Of a stretch of DNA of 36,754 nucleotides, positions 15,677-26,226 are shown one piece after another. The notes beneath the pieces were generated by a model that was given only the letters and a program-made list of their open reading frames with translations, did no database searches and was not told the DNA's origin. How positions within the stretch are numbered: the stretch's first letter is position 1; each line of letters begins with the position of its first letter. The translations under genes were made by a program, and so were the position numbers. The DNA lies in assembly GCA_029865965.1 (NCBI GenBank), contig JARXAJ010000033.1, positions 1 to 36,754 on the forward strand. The letters run 5' to 3'. The DNA is from Aquabacterium sp. Lineage in GTDB: Bacteria > Pseudomonadota > Gammaproteobacteria > Burkholderiales > Burkholderiaceae_C.

Positions 15677-16726
15677 TCAGGGCAGGCGGCGGCCGAACGA
15701 GCCGATGCGTTCGCGGGTCGACACCAGCAGCCCCAGCAGGCCCGACTGCCGGAAGGTGACCACCAGCAGCAACAGCACGCCCAGCAGCACCGGCCAGTAC
15801 TGCTTGACCGTCTGCGACCCCGACAGGAAGTAGCTGATCGACTCGATTGCCGCCGCGCCCAGCACCGGCCCGATCAAGGTGCCCGAGCCGCCGAACAGGC
15901 AGTACAGCACTGCGGTGGTGGACAGGCCGGGGCCCAGGTTGCCCGGGCCGGTGAAGCCCTGGTGGTAGGCATACAGCGCACCCGCCAGGCCGGCGATGGC
16001 GCCCGACAGGGCAAACGCCGTGGCCTTGTAGATCTGCACGCGGTAGCCCAGGAAGGCCAGCCGTTCCTCGTTTTGCCGCATGCCGGCCAGCACCAGGCCG
16101 AACTGCGACCGCACCAACACCCGGCAGCCCATGTAGCTGGCCAATAGCAGCCCCAGCACCACGAAGTAAAAGTCGGCACCCTCGACGAATTCATAACTGC
16201 CGAACTGCATGAGCTTGACCGACGACAGGCCGTTGCCCGCACCCACGTATTGCCAGCCGGAGACCAGGCGCTCGGCTGCGTAGGCCCCGGTCAGCGTGCC
16301 CAGCGAGACGAAGATCACCGTGGGTGTCTTGCGCCCCAGCAGCAGGAAGAAGGCGAACAGCAGGCTCAGCAGCAGGCCGATGCCCATGGCCAGTGGCAGC
16401 GTCACCGCCATCTGGCTGAATTCGAGGTCGCGCCCGATCAGGGCCACCGCATAGCTGGCCACGCCGAAGAACAAGGCCTGCCCGAAGCTCATGATGCCCG
16501 AGTAGCCCCAGCACAGGTCGAAGCTGATGGCCAACAGCGCCAGGATCAGGATGTTGGTGGCCAAGGTCACCAGCTGGGGCTCGCCGCGCAGCAGCAGCGG
16601 CAGCACCAGCGCCAGCACCAGGGCCACCCTCTCGATCAGCGGCAGCCACAGCCGCGGCCGGGCGGCCGGGCTGCGTGCCGGCGCCTTGGCGGGCGGCGCG
16701 GCGGGGGTGTCGGGGGGCGCGGCCAT
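15677..16726 (-). CDS. ABC transporter permease (LivM/UrtC type)
   Basis: 349 aa with about eight to ten hydrophobic segments. Typical LivM-family blocks are present: NILILALLAISFDLCWGYSGIMSFGQALFFGV near residues 60-90, RQNEERLAFLGYRVQIYKATAFALSGAIAGLAGALYA, and LFGGSGTLIGPVLGAA. A Pro/Ala-rich N-terminus of about 25 residues precedes the first segment. ATG 16726 was chosen because it follows the binding-protein stop by five bases and has AAGAG upstream; the longer open frame (to 16807) overlaps that gene. It forms the inner-membrane channel with the LivH-type permease. Confidence 0.87.
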   Translation of the reverse strand: MAAPPDTPAAPPAKAPARSPAARPRLWLPLIERVALVLALVLPLLLRGEPQLVTLATNILILALLAISFDLCWGYSGIMSFGQALFFGVASYAVALIGRDLEFSQMAVTLPLAMGIGLLLSLLFAFFLLLGRKTPTVIFVSLGTLTGAYAAERLVSGWQYVGAGNGLSSVKLMQFGSYEFVEGADFYFVVLGLLLASYMGCRVLVRSQFGLVLAGMRQNEERLAFLGYRVQIYKATAFALSGAIAGLAGALYAYHQGFTGPGNLGPGLSTTAVLYCLFGGSGTLIGPVLGAAAIESISYFLSGSQTVKQYWPVLLGVLLLLVVTFRQSGLLGLLVSTRERIGSFGRRLP

Positions 16727-16731
16727 GCCGA

Positions 16732-17997
16732 TCAGCACTCTTTCGGATCGACCATCGGGAACTTGCTGATGATGTCGTAGCTGGTCTTGTCCCCCGTGGC
16801 CTTGCACTTGGCCAGGTACATGTTCATCTTGGCGTGCATCTTGCCCGGCATCATCTCGCAGGGGCCGCCCGGGCCTTGCGCCAGCTTGGCCTTGTCGTAC
16901 ATGGCGGCCACCGCTTCGCGGGCCAGGTCGCCCTTGGTGGCCTTGACCGACTCGGCGTAGAGCATGATGCCGCGGTACATGCCGGTGCTGGCACTGCCGG
17001 CGGTCAGCATGTACTTGGTGTTGGGGTACTTCTTGTTGTAGCGGTCGAGCAGGGCCTTGCTGAACGGGTCGTCCACGTTCTGGAAGTAATCCAGGCAGCT
17101 GAGCATGCCGTCCATCTCACGCGCGGGGTTGAAGTTCAGCGCGTTCTCGTCGTAGTACACGCAGGCCGCCACGCCGCCGTTCTTCTGGAAGCCCGACTCA
17201 TAGAGCTGCTTCATGAACGGCTGCACCCCAGGCGGGATGATGGTGTTGAACACGCAATCGACCTTGCCGTCGCGGATCTTGGCGATGGTGGCGCTGTACT
17301 CGGCCTGGTCCAGCGGGTAGTACTCTTCAAACACCACCTCACCGCCGTTGGCCTCGATCACCTTGCGGGCGTACTTGTTCAGCAGCTGCGGCCATACATA
17401 GTTGGCCGAGGGCATGGCGAACTTCTTCTTGCCCAGGGTCTTGATCAGGTAGGGGATGAGCTGGTCGCACTGCTGCGCCGGCGTGGGGCCGGTGTTGAAC
17501 AGGAACTTGGTGCATTCCTGGCCTTCATACAGCTGCGGGTACACGTACAAGGTCTTGCCGCGGTTGACGATCGGGTCCTTGATGGCCTGGCGCATCGAGC
17601 TGGTGATGCCGCCGAAGATGACGTTGACCTTGTGCTGCTGCACCAGCTTGCGCACATTGCCCACCGCCACCTTGGGGTCGCTGGCGGTGTCTTCCAGGAA
17701 CAGCTTGACCTGCCGCCCGCCAATGCCGCCGGCGGCATTGATTTCCTCGGCCGCCAGCTGCGCCGTTTGCCAGCAGGCATTGCCCGAAGGTGCGATCGGG
17801 CCGGTGATGTCGGTGGCGATGCCCAGCAAGATGGGGTCGGCCGCGTTGGCATGCAGGGTGGGCAGCATCCAGCCGCCGGCCACGCCGCTCACCCAGCCGG
17901 CAGCCGCGAGCGCGCTGCTGCCCTGGAGAAAGCCGCGGCGGCTGGGCCGTGCAGGCTGCTGGCCGTTAATTGGCAGATCGTCGTGGGAATCGGACAT
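16732..17997 (-). CDS. Tat-exported ABC transporter substrate-binding protein (UrtA/AmiC type)
   Basis: 421 aa. The N-terminus has a twin-arginine signal (SRRGFLQG, residues 19-26, then a hydrophobic stretch and a cleavage site near HANA/AD). The mature part is a type I periplasmic binding protein of the Peripla_BP_5 group: PILLGIATDITGPIA, EEINAAGGIGGRQVKLFLED, the YPQLYEGQE motif, TGPTPAQQ, NYVWPQLLNKYA, and GGEVVFEEYYPLDQ. These blocks match AmiC (amide sensor), UrtA (urea) and FmdD (short-chain amides) rather than leucine-binding proteins. A clear GAAAGG lies upstream of ATG 17997. With the amidase in the same run, the ligand is probably an amide or urea-like compound; this is inference. 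Confidence 0.87.
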   Translation of the reverse strand: MSDSHDDLPINGQQPARPSRRGFLQGSSALAAAGWVSGVAGGWMLPTLHANAADPILLGIATDITGPIAPSGNACWQTAQLAAEEINAAGGIGGRQVKLFLEDTASDPKVAVGNVRKLVQQHKVNVIFGGITSSMRQAIKDPIVNRGKTLYVYPQLYEGQECTKFLFNTGPTPAQQCDQLIPYLIKTLGKKKFAMPSANYVWPQLLNKYARKVIEANGGEVVFEEYYPLDQAEYSATIAKIRDGKVDCVFNTIIPPGVQPFMKQLYESGFQKNGGVAACVYYDENALNFNPAREMDGMLSCLDYFQNVDDPFSKALLDRYNKKYPNTKYMLTAGSASTGMYRGIMLYAESVKATKGDLAREAVAAMYDKAKLAQGPGGPCEMMPGKMHAKMNMYLAKCKATGDKTSYDIISKFPMVDPKEC

Positions 17998-18070
17998 GGC
18001 GAAACCTTTCAGTGGTGGGACGAAAGAGGGCTTGAATCGCTTCTTGGACAGGCCGTTGATCGCGGGCGTG

Positions 18071-18958
18071 TCACTTCTTGATGAACCCTTGGGGCCGGAA
18101 GCGCACGATCACCAGGGCGATGACAAAGACCAGCGGGTCGGCCAGCACCGGCGGCACGGCCCAGGGCAGGCCGGCGGCCATCATGCCCACGACCGCAGCG
18201 CCCAGCACCGGGCCTTCGAAGGTGCCCACGCCGCCCAGCATCACCGACAGGAAGCCCTGCACCAGGAAGCGCAGGCCGATGTCGGCCGACAGCTGGTACA
18301 GCGGCACCACCAGCGCCCCTGCCAGGCCGGCCAGCGCCGAGCCGAAGGCGAAGGTGAGGGCATAGAGCTGCTTGGTGGAGATGCCGCAGGCACGCGCCAG
18401 CATCGGGTTTTCCAAGGAGCCGCGCACGCGCAGGCCGTAGCTGGTGCGGGTGAGGAACAGCCAGGTCAGCACGATCACCACCACGGTGACGCCGATGATC
18501 ACCATGCGCCAGACCGAAAAGCTGAGCGCGCCCATGGTGACGAAGCCCTGCAGCGGCTCGGGCACGGTCTTGTACAGCCCGCCGAGCAGGCCGCGCACCC
18601 ATTCGCGGATGATCAGACCGATGGCGTAGGTGCCCAGCATGGCCACGATGGGCGAGCTGTAGAAGCGCCGGATGATCGTGGCCTCCAGCACCAGGCCGAT
18701 CAGGCCCACCACCACCGGTGCCGCCAGCAGGCCCATCCAGCCCGGCAGGCCGGCCTCGTTGCAGAGGAAGACGACGTAAGCGCCGAGCAGCACGAACTCG
18801 CCATGGGCGAAGTTGAAGATGCCCATCATGCTGGCGATCACGCCCAGGCCCAGCACGATCAGCACCATCACGGCGGTGAAAGCAGCAATGTCGAAACCGA
18901 ACTGGACCACACCGTTGAACATCGGCAATTTGCTTGAATCGGAAAGGAACAATTCCAT
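18071..18958 (-). CDS. ABC transporter permease (LivH/UrtB type)
   Basis: 295 aa, with about eight hydrophobic segments. LivH-family landmarks are ASMMGIFNFAHGEFVLLGAYV (residues about 42-62), LRVRGSLENPMLARACGIST, and GGVGTFEGPVLGAAVVG, ending in FRPQGFIKK. It is the first gene of the transport run on this strand, with the binding protein 73 bp downstream; the binding protein more often comes first in such operons. The promoter should lie in the 412-bp gap upstream. Confidence 0.87.
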   Translation of the reverse strand: MELFLSDSSKLPMFNGVVQFGFDIAAFTAVMVLIVLGLGVIASMMGIFNFAHGEFVLLGAYVVFLCNEAGLPGWMGLLAAPVVVGLIGLVLEATIIRRFYSSPIVAMLGTYAIGLIIREWVRGLLGGLYKTVPEPLQGFVTMGALSFSVWRMVIIGVTVVVIVLTWLFLTRTSYGLRVRGSLENPMLARACGISTKQLYALTFAFGSALAGLAGALVVPLYQLSADIGLRFLVQGFLSVMLGGVGTFEGPVLGAAVVGMMAAGLPWAVPPVLADPLVFVIALVIVRFRPQGFIKK

Positions 18959-19370
18959 CCTAGTCCGGTCGCCAGGGCGCGGTCAACAACTATCGACGGT
19001 GGTTTGGTGTCCTGTCGACAGGGCGCGTTGGCGCCAGCACCACATGCGCACCGCTTTGGCCTCTGGCCTGCACCTGCATGGGTCGATCAAGCCCTGTGGC
19101 GGCGCGGCGCGGCGTCCGGTGGTGGCCTGCCAGTACGCCCATCAACGCTGTTAGGCGGTTCGATGGCGATAGCATCGGGCGCGCGGATTTGTCCGCTTCC
19201 GTTCCAGAGGCCTCAGCCAGTCCGCTGGTGCAGCAGTTGCAGCAAGGCGGCCCCGCACGCGACCCATGGCTGCCCCAATGCACTGTTCGCCGCCTTCCAG
19301 GCGGCGGTCTTCTTCTTCAATGAAGTGCCTTGACGGCGGCCCTGGCCATGCTGCCCAGCAGCCCGCCGCG
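18959..19370. other. 412-bp non-coding gap between xth and the transporter operon
   Basis: No convincing gene on either strand. It contains a perfect 12-bp palindrome CCTGTCGACAGG (19011-19022) about 53 bp upstream of the permease start. A TTGACC on the minus strand near 18980 is a possible -35 element. A GC-rich hairpin lies at 19288-19306 (CGCCGCCT-TCC-AGGCGGCG) followed on the + strand by GTCTTCTTCTTC, which resembles but does not match a terminator and points away from any gene. The region should hold the transporter promoter. Confidence 0.5.
19011..19022. promoter_or_regulatory. 12-bp perfect palindrome upstream of the transporter operon
   Basis: CCTGTCGACAGG is perfectly self-complementary and lies 53-64 bp upstream of the first permease start on the minus strand, a sensible place for an operator. 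No regulator gene in the window is tied to it. Confidence 0.3.
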
Positions 19371-20165
19371 CTACAGCTTGAAGTCGTAGTCGATCGTCAG
19401 CGGCGCGTGGTCGCTGAACTTCTCGCCCTTGTAGATGGTGGCCACCCGCGCCTTGGCGGCCAGGGCGGGCGTGGCCAAGTGGTAGTCCAGCCGCCAGCCC
19501 ACGTTGTTGGCATACGCCTGGCCGCGGTTGCTCCACCAGGTGTAGCAGGCATCGGATGCGTCGGGCTGCAGGCGGCGGTACACGTCCACCAGGCCGGCCT
19601 CGGTCAGCAGCCGGGTCATCCAGGCGCGCTCTTCGGGCAGAAAGCCCGAGTTCTTCTGGTTGCTGCGCCAGTTCTTCAAGTCGATTTCCTGGTGGGCGAT
19701 GTTGACGTCACCCACCAGGATGAACTCGCGCTCGGCGGCCAGCGCCAGCAGGTGTGGGTACAGCACATCGAGGAAGCGGAACTTGGCCGCCTGCCGGTCC
19801 TCACCCGATGAGCCGCTGGGGAAGTAGCAGCTGATGATGCTGAGCTGGCGTTTCGGGGTGTCGTAGCGGGCCTCCACATACCGCCCCTCGGCATCGAAGA
19901 AGGCATCGCCCAGGCCCACCACCACGCTGCTGGGCGTCTTGCGGCTGTACAGGCCCACGCCCGAGTAGCCCTTCTTCTCGGCAAAGTGGAAGTAGCCCGG
20001 CATGCCGGCCACGGTCTCGAAGCGGTCGGCCAGGTCGGCGGCCTGGGCCTTGACCTCCTGCACGCCCATACAATCCGCGCCCGCCTGGGTTGCCCATTCG
20101 ACGAAGCCCTTGTTGGCAGCCGATCGGATGCCATTCAGGTTGAGCGTGATCAGTCGAAATGCCAA
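19371..20165 (-). CDS. xth: Exodeoxyribonuclease III
   Basis: 264 aa, close to the E. coli 268. It is a base-excision repair enzyme (AP endonuclease and 3' exonuclease) of the EEP fold. Visible catalytic blocks: RLITLNLNGIRSA (Asn), MGVQEVKA (Glu), GDVNIAHQEIDLKN (Asp/Asn), WRLDYHLAT, and the C-terminal SDHAPLTIDY (Asp-His). No ATG or GTG exists near the required N-terminus; TTG at 20165 (reading MAFRLITLNLNG) has GGAG six to seven bases upstream and is the likely start. Its Shine-Dalgarno and the start of divergent pyrE share the same few bases. Confidence 0.93.
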   Translation of the reverse strand: MAFRLITLNLNGIRSAANKGFVEWATQAGADCMGVQEVKAQAADLADRFETVAGMPGYFHFAEKKGYSGVGLYSRKTPSSVVVGLGDAFFDAEGRYVEARYDTPKRQLSIISCYFPSGSSGEDRQAAKFRFLDVLYPHLLALAAEREFILVGDVNIAHQEIDLKNWRSNQKNSGFLPEERAWMTRLLTEAGLVDVYRRLQPDASDACYTWWSNRGQAYANNVGWRLDYHLATPALAAKARVATIYKGEKFSDHAPLTIDYDFKL

Positions 20166-20174
20166 GGGATCTCC

Positions 20175-20885
20175 ATGCAACAGCCCACCACAGCGCCGCA
20201 AAACAGGCCAGATCGACAACCGGATGCCAACCCGCTGGCGCAGGACTTTGTGCAGTTCGCCGTCGAGGCGGGGGTGTTGCGGTTTGGTGAATTCAAGACC
20301 AAGGCCGGGCGGTTGTCGCCGTACTTCTTCAACGCCGGCCTGTTCGATGACGGCGCCAAGCTGGGCCGTCTGGCGGGATTCTATGCACGCTGCCTGGTCG
20401 GCTCGGGCCTGCAGTTCGACATGCTGTTCGGCCCGGCCTACAAGGGCATTGCCCTGGCGGCGGCGGTGGCCATCGAGCTGGCCCGCCTGGGGCACAACGT
20501 GCCCTTCGCCTACAACCGCAAGGAGGCCAAGGACCACGGCGAGGGCGGCACCCTGGTGGGCGCGCCGGTGCGCGGGCGGGTGTTGATCATCGACGACGTG
20601 ATCTCGGCCGGCACCTCGGTGCGCGAGTCGATCGCGTTGATCCGGGCAGCCGGCGCCGCGCCCTGTGGTGTGGCAATTGCGCTCGACCGCCAGGAAAAGG
20701 CCAGCGACGGCACCCACGACAGCCCCTGGTCTGCCGTGCAGTATGTGCGTGAACAACTGCAACTCGATGTTGCATCCATTGCCACCCTGGCAGACCTGCT
20801 GCAGTATCTGCAGGGCACCGGCGCTGCCGACCTGGCGCAGCATCTGCCCAGGGTGCAGGCCTATCGCGACATGTATGGGGTGTGA
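20175..20885 (+). CDS. pyrE: Orotate phosphoribosyltransferase
   Basis: 236 aa, slightly longer than usual because of an N-terminal tail of about 20 polar residues. It converts orotate and PRPP to orotidine monophosphate in pyrimidine synthesis. The PRPP-binding motif is VLIIDDVISAGTSVRES; other family blocks are FGEFKTKAGRLSPYFFNAG, FGPAYKGIALA and AYNRKEAKDHGEGG. ATG 20175 has AAGGGA about five bases upstream. Those bases overlap the xth start codon, so the promoter must lie within the xth coding region. The DUF4124 gene follows almost at once. Confidence 0.95.
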   Translation: MQQPTTAPQNRPDRQPDANPLAQDFVQFAVEAGVLRFGEFKTKAGRLSPYFFNAGLFDDGAKLGRLAGFYARCLVGSGLQFDMLFGPAYKGIALAAAVAIELARLGHNVPFAYNRKEAKDHGEGGTLVGAPVRGRVLIIDDVISAGTSVRESIALIRAAGAAPCGVAIALDRQEKASDGTHDSPWSAVQYVREQLQLDVASIATLADLLQYLQGTGAADLAQHLPRVQAYRDMYGV

Positions 20886-20888
20886 TTG

Positions 20889-21590
20889 ATGGCCGGACGG
20901 GCGTGGCGGTTGGCGGGTGTGGCGCTGTGGGTACTGGCCCTGCCATTGGCTGCCGCTGCGCAGGGCAGCACCCCATCGGCGGCGGGCATCTACAGCTGCG
21001 TGGATGCCCAGGGCCGCCGGCTCACGTCTGACCGCCCGATCCCCGATTGCGTCAACCGCGAGCAGCGGGTGCTCAACCGTGATGGCTCGGTGCAGCGGAC
21101 GGTGCCGCCCACGCTGACGGCAGAAGAGCGCGCCGAGCGCGAGGCCGCCCAGCGCAGGGCCGACCTGGCCCGCGCCGCCCAGGCCGACGCGGTGCGGCGC
21201 GACCGCAACCTGATGGTGCGCTACCCCAGCGAGGCGGCGCACCACAAGGCGCGCGAGGCCTCCCTCGACACCGTGCGCCTGGCCATGCGTGCCAGCGAGC
21301 AGCGGGTGAAGGCGCTGGCCGCCGAGCGCAAGCCGCTGCTGGACGAGGCCGAGTTCTATGCCGGCCGGCAGATCCCGCCGCGGCTCAAGCAGCAGCTCGA
21401 CGCCAACGACGCCGGCGTGGCGGCGCAGCGCTTGGCGGCCGCCAATCAGGAGCTGGAGCTGGCGCGCATCAACAACCTGTACGACGCCGAGCTCGACCGC
21501 CTGCGCCGGCTGTGGGCCGGGGCGCTGCCGGGGTCGCTGCCGCCGGCCGACGTGGCCGTCAGCCCAGCCGCGCCTTCATCAAGGCGTTGA
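20889..21590 (+). CDS. Exported DUF4124 domain-containing protein
   Basis: 233 aa. The signal peptide covers about residues 1-25 (cleavage near AAAQG). A DUF4124-type segment follows: [22 protein letters not shown], with two cysteines. From about residue 75 the protein is highly charged and helical ([19 protein letters not shown] and two later stretches), probably coiled coil. Function unknown; DUF4124 proteins are exported proteins common in proteobacteria. A TTG three bases before the ATG gives the same frame. It starts 3 bp after pyrE, so it is probably co-transcribed. The last 32 bp overlap the 3' end of convergent gatB. Confidence 0.8.
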   Translation: MAGRAWRLAGVALWVLALPLAAAAQGSTPSAAGIYSCVDAQGRRLTSDRPIPDCVNREQRVLNRDGSVQRTVPPTLTAEERAEREAAQRRADLARAAQADAVRRDRNLMVRYPSEAAHHKAREASLDTVRLAMRASEQRVKALAAERKPLLDEAEFYAGRQIPPRLKQQLDANDAGVAAQRLAAANQELELARINNLYDAELDRLRRLWAGALPGSLPPADVAVSPAAPSSRR

Positions 21591-23007
21591 CCTGGGCCGG
21601 GTTGGCCTTGCCCCGGCTGGCTTTCATCACCTGGCCCACCAGCGCGTTGAAGGCCTTGTCCTTGCCGGCGCGGTATTCGTCCACTGACTTCTGGTTGTCG
21701 GCCAGCACCGTGTCGATGATGGCTTCCAGCGCGCCGCTGTCGCTCAACTGCTTCAGGCCCTTGGCCTCGATCAGCGCATCGACGCTGGTCGAGGCCCCCG
21801 CCCACAGCGCGTCGAACACCTGGCGTGCGGCGTTGTGGCTGATGGTGCCGTCGGCGATGCGGCCGATCAGAGCGGCCAGCGTGGCGGCGCCCACCGGGCT
21901 GGCCTCGATCGCCTTGGCCTCGGCATTCAGGCGCTTGCTGACCTCGCCCATCAGCCAGTTGGCCACCAGCTTGGGTTGCTGGCTGGCATCGCGCGCCGTC
22001 TCATAGAACCGGGCCAGCGGCAGGCTCTGGGTCATCATCTGCGCGTCTTCAGGCCCCAGGCCGTCGGCATCCTGGAAGCGCTGGGCCATGGCTGCAGGCA
22101 GCTCGGGCAGGCTGGCGCGCACGGCCTCGATCCACTCGGGCGCAATCACCAGCGGTGGCAGGTCGGGGTCGGGGAAGTAACGGTAATCATGCGCGTCTTC
22201 CTTGGTGCGCATGGCCCGGGTCTCGCCGGTGTCGGGGTTGAACAGCACCGTGGCCTGCTGGATGGCGAGGCCGTCCTCGATCTGGTCGATCTGCCACTGG
22301 ATCTCGTAGTCGATGGCCTGCTGCATGAACCGGAACGAGTTCAGGTTCTTGATCTCGCGCCGGGTGCCGAAGGGCGCGCCCGGGCGGCGCACCGACACAT
22401 TGGCGTCGCAGCGGAAGCTGCCTTCCTGCATGTTGCCGTCGCAGATGCCCAGCCACATGACCAGGGCGTGCAGGGCGCGGGCGTATTCCACCGCCTCGGC
22501 GCTGCTGCGCATGTCGGGCTCGGTCACGATCTCCAGGAGCGGCGTGCCGGCGCGGTTCAGGTCGATGCCGGTCTGGCCGGCGTAGTCCTCATGCAGGCTC
22601 TTGCCGGCGTCTTCTTCCAGGTGGGCGCGGGTCAGGTGCACCGTCTTGCGGGTGTCGCCCAGCAAGAAGCTGATGGCACCGCCCTGCACCACCGGCGTCT
22701 CGTACTGGCTGATCTGGTAGCCCTTGGGCAGATCAGGGTAGAAGTAGTTCTTGCGGGAAAAGATCGACAGCGGCGCCACCTTGGCGCCCACCGCCAGGCC
22801 CAGGCGGATGGCGCGGTCCACGGCGGCACGGTTCATCACCGGCAAGGTGCCCGGCAGCGCCAGGTCGACCGCGCAGGCCTGGGTGTTGGGCGCCGCGCCG
22901 AAGGCCGTGCTGGCGCCGGAGAAGATCTTGCTGGCGGTCGACAGCTGGGCGTGGGTTTCCAGGCCGATGACGACCTCGTAGCCGCGAATCAAGAGAGGGT
23001 TTGGCAT
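21559..23007 (-). CDS. gatB: Asp-tRNA(Asn)/Glu-tRNA(Gln) amidotransferase subunit B
   Basis: 482 aa, the full family length. It activates mischarged Glu-tRNA(Gln) or Asp-tRNA(Asn) by phosphorylation for amidation, as part of GatCAB. Recognisable blocks: [13 protein letters not shown] at the N-terminus, [56 protein letters not shown], and [20 protein letters not shown]. The C-terminal YqeY-like helical domain (about 350-482) is intact. ATG 23007 lies four bases after the gatA stop. Confidence 0.96.
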   Translation of the reverse strand: MPNPLLIRGYEVVIGLETHAQLSTASKIFSGASTAFGAAPNTQACAVDLALPGTLPVMNRAAVDRAIRLGLAVGAKVAPLSIFSRKNYFYPDLPKGYQISQYETPVVQGGAISFLLGDTRKTVHLTRAHLEEDAGKSLHEDYAGQTGIDLNRAGTPLLEIVTEPDMRSSAEAVEYARALHALVMWLGICDGNMQEGSFRCDANVSVRRPGAPFGTRREIKNLNSFRFMQQAIDYEIQWQIDQIEDGLAIQQATVLFNPDTGETRAMRTKEDAHDYRYFPDPDLPPLVIAPEWIEAVRASLPELPAAMAQRFQDADGLGPEDAQMMTQSLPLARFYETARDASQQPKLVANWLMGEVSKRLNAEAKAIEASPVGAATLAALIGRIADGTISHNAARQVFDALWAGASTSVDALIEAKGLKQLSDSGALEAIIDTVLADNQKSVDEYRAGKDKAFNALVGQVMKASRGKANPAQVNALMKARLG

Positions 23008-23011
23008 GTCG

Positions 23012-24526
23012 TCAGATTCCGGCCGGTGCCTGCTGGTGCCAGTCGGTGGCCTGCTGCAGCGCATGGGCGGCATGCAGCAGCTGACCTTCGGCAAAGTAGT
23101 TGCCGATCAGCTGCAGCCCCACCGGCATGCCGTGGCTGCCCAGGCCGGCCGGCACGCTCATGCCCGGCAGGCCGGCCAGGCTGGCGGGCAGGGTGAAGAT
23201 GTCGGCCAGGTAAGCCTGCAGCGGGTCGGCCCCTTGCTCGCCGATCTTCCAGGCCACGCTGGGCGCCACCGGGCCGGCGATCAGGTCGCACCGGGTGAAG
23301 CAGGCCTGGAAGTCGTCGGCGATCATGCGGCGCAGCTTCAGTGCCTGCAGGTAATAGGCGTCGTAGTAGCCGTGGCTCAGCACATAGGTGCCGATCATGA
23401 TGCGGCGCTTCACTTCGGGGCCGAAGCCTTCTGCCCGGCTCTTCTTGTACATGTCGAGCAGGTCGGTGTAGTGCGCTGCGCGGTGGCCGAACTTCACGCC
23501 GTCAAAGCGGCTGAGGTTGGAGCTGGCCTCGGCGGGGGCGATGATGTAGTACACCGGGATCGACAGCTGGGTGCGCGGCAGGCTCACGTCAACCAGGCTG
23601 GCACCCAGGGATTCCAGCTCGGCCAGGGCGCGGCGCACGGCGGCGTGCACGTCGGCGGCCAGCCCGGCCGGGAAAAACTCTTTCGGCAGGCCGATGCGCA
23701 GGCCGGCCAGCGGCTTGGCGGCGCTGGCGCCCTCGCGCGGGGCCAGCATCTGCGCATGGAAGTCTTGCGCCGGGCGCTGGGCGCTGGTGGCGTCGCGCGC
23801 ATCGAATCCGCTCATCGCCGACAGCAGCAACGCACAGTCTTCGGCACTGCGGGCGATCGGGCCGGCCTGGTCCAGGCTGGACGCAAAGGCGATCATGCCG
23901 TAGCGGCTGCACACGCCATAGGTGGGCTTGATGCCGGTGGTGCCGGTGAAGCTGGCCGGTTGGCGGATGGAGCCGCCAGTGTCGGTGCCGGTGGCCGCCG
24001 GCAGCAGGCGCGCGGCCACGGCCGCCGCGCTGCCACCCGACGACCCGCCCGGCACGCGGCTGGCATCCCAGGGGTTGTGCGCCGCACCAAAAGCCGAGTT
24101 CTCGTTGCCCGAACCCATCGCGAACTCGTCGCAGTTCAGCTTGCCCAGGCTGATGGCGCCCGCGCCCGGGCCCTCACCCGGCACGCCGGCGCCCAGGCGG
24201 GCCACCACGGTGGCGTCGAACGGGCTCTGGTAGCCCGCCAACATCTTGCTACCGGCGGTGGTGGGCAGGGCGGTGGTGACGAAGATGTCCTTGTGGGCGA
24301 TGGGCACGCCCAGCAGCGGCGCGGCATCACCCGCTGCGCGGCGGGCGTCGGCCGCACGGGCGGCGGCGGTGGCGCCATCGGCATCGACTTGCAGAAAGGC
24401 ACCCAATGCCTGCTGCGCGCCGATGCGCGCCAGCAGGTGCTGCGTCACTTCCAGGCTGGAAACCCGTTTGGCCGCCAGCGCGCCGGCCAGCCCTGACACA
24501 CCCAGATCATGCAAGGCGCCAGTCAT
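23012..24526 (-). CDS. gatA: Asp-tRNA(Asn)/Glu-tRNA(Gln) amidotransferase subunit A
   Basis: 504 aa. It is the glutaminase subunit of GatCAB that releases ammonia for tRNA-dependent amidation. The amidase triad is complete: Lys79 (GVPIAHKD), Ser162 ([12 protein letters not shown]) and Ser186 ([11 protein letters not shown]). Subunit-specific blocks include [17 protein letters not shown] and [21 protein letters not shown]. Its ATG overlaps the gatC stop in an ATGA arrangement. It is separate from the amidase at 12.6 kb, which lacks the [13 protein letters not shown] block. Confidence 0.96.
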   Translation of the reverse strand: MTGALHDLGVSGLAGALAAKRVSSLEVTQHLLARIGAQQALGAFLQVDADGATAAARAADARRAAGDAAPLLGVPIAHKDIFVTTALPTTAGSKMLAGYQSPFDATVVARLGAGVPGEGPGAGAISLGKLNCDEFAMGSGNENSAFGAAHNPWDASRVPGGSSGGSAAAVAARLLPAATGTDTGGSIRQPASFTGTTGIKPTYGVCSRYGMIAFASSLDQAGPIARSAEDCALLLSAMSGFDARDATSAQRPAQDFHAQMLAPREGASAAKPLAGLRIGLPKEFFPAGLAADVHAAVRRALAELESLGASLVDVSLPRTQLSIPVYYIIAPAEASSNLSRFDGVKFGHRAAHYTDLLDMYKKSRAEGFGPEVKRRIMIGTYVLSHGYYDAYYLQALKLRRMIADDFQACFTRCDLIAGPVAPSVAWKIGEQGADPLQAYLADIFTLPASLAGLPGMSVPAGLGSHGMPVGLQLIGNYFAEGQLLHAAHALQQATDWHQQAPAGI

Positions 24527-24822
24527 TCAATCACCTTCGGCACCAGGAACAGCCCGTCTTCCACCGCCGGCGCGTTGCGCTGGTTGGCGCTGCGGTTGTC
24601 GGCTTCGGTCACCAGGTCGTCACGCAGGCGCAGCGGCACCTGCAAGATGGCCGACAGCGGCGTGTAAAGCGGCTCGACGCCCGCGGTGTCGACGGCGTCC
24701 ATCTGCGCGACGATGCCGAAGAAGTCATTGAGCTGCTTGAGCATCTCGGGCGCCTCGGCGGCGGAGAGTTCAAGCCGGGCCAGATGGGCGATGCGGCTGG
24801 TGTCCTGCGGGGTCAAGGCCAT
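24523..24822 (-). CDS. gatC: Asp-tRNA(Asn)/Glu-tRNA(Gln) amidotransferase subunit C
   Basis: 99 aa, normal for this small subunit, which stabilises the GatA-GatB interface. The N-terminus [19 protein letters not shown], the central [22 protein letters not shown] and the C-terminal FLVPKVIE are all characteristic. It is the first gene of gatCAB, and the promoter should lie in the divergent gap towards mreB. Confidence 0.95.
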   Translation of the reverse strand: MALTPQDTSRIAHLARLELSAAEAPEMLKQLNDFFGIVAQMDAVDTAGVEPLYTPLSAILQVPLRLRDDLVTEADNRSANQRNAPAVEDGLFLVPKVIE

Positions 24823-26148
<1,326 letters not shown>

Positions 26149-26226
26149 GCGGCGATGGCCCGGCTCACGGCTGGCGCATCCCGTGTGCGGCCGGTTGATG
26201 CATGGCCGGCGCACCGCTGATCCCCC

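Noticed and set aside
19150-19156. GTTAGGC, matching the integron attC R' box (GTTRRRY)
   Set aside because: No matching RYYYAAC box or foldable attC body lies within the usual 60-130 bp, there is no integrase and no gene cassette. A 7-base match is expected by chance.
19288-19306. Hairpin with following GTCTTCTTCTTC as a Rho-independent terminator
   Set aside because: The pyrimidine run is on the + strand, where no gene precedes it, and it is not a T-run; in the xth direction the tail is AACAGTG.
18959-19370. Riboswitch (for example guanidine or similar) upstream of the amide transporter
   Set aside because: I looked for conserved riboswitch core patterns in the leader on the minus strand and recognised none; only short palindromes are present.
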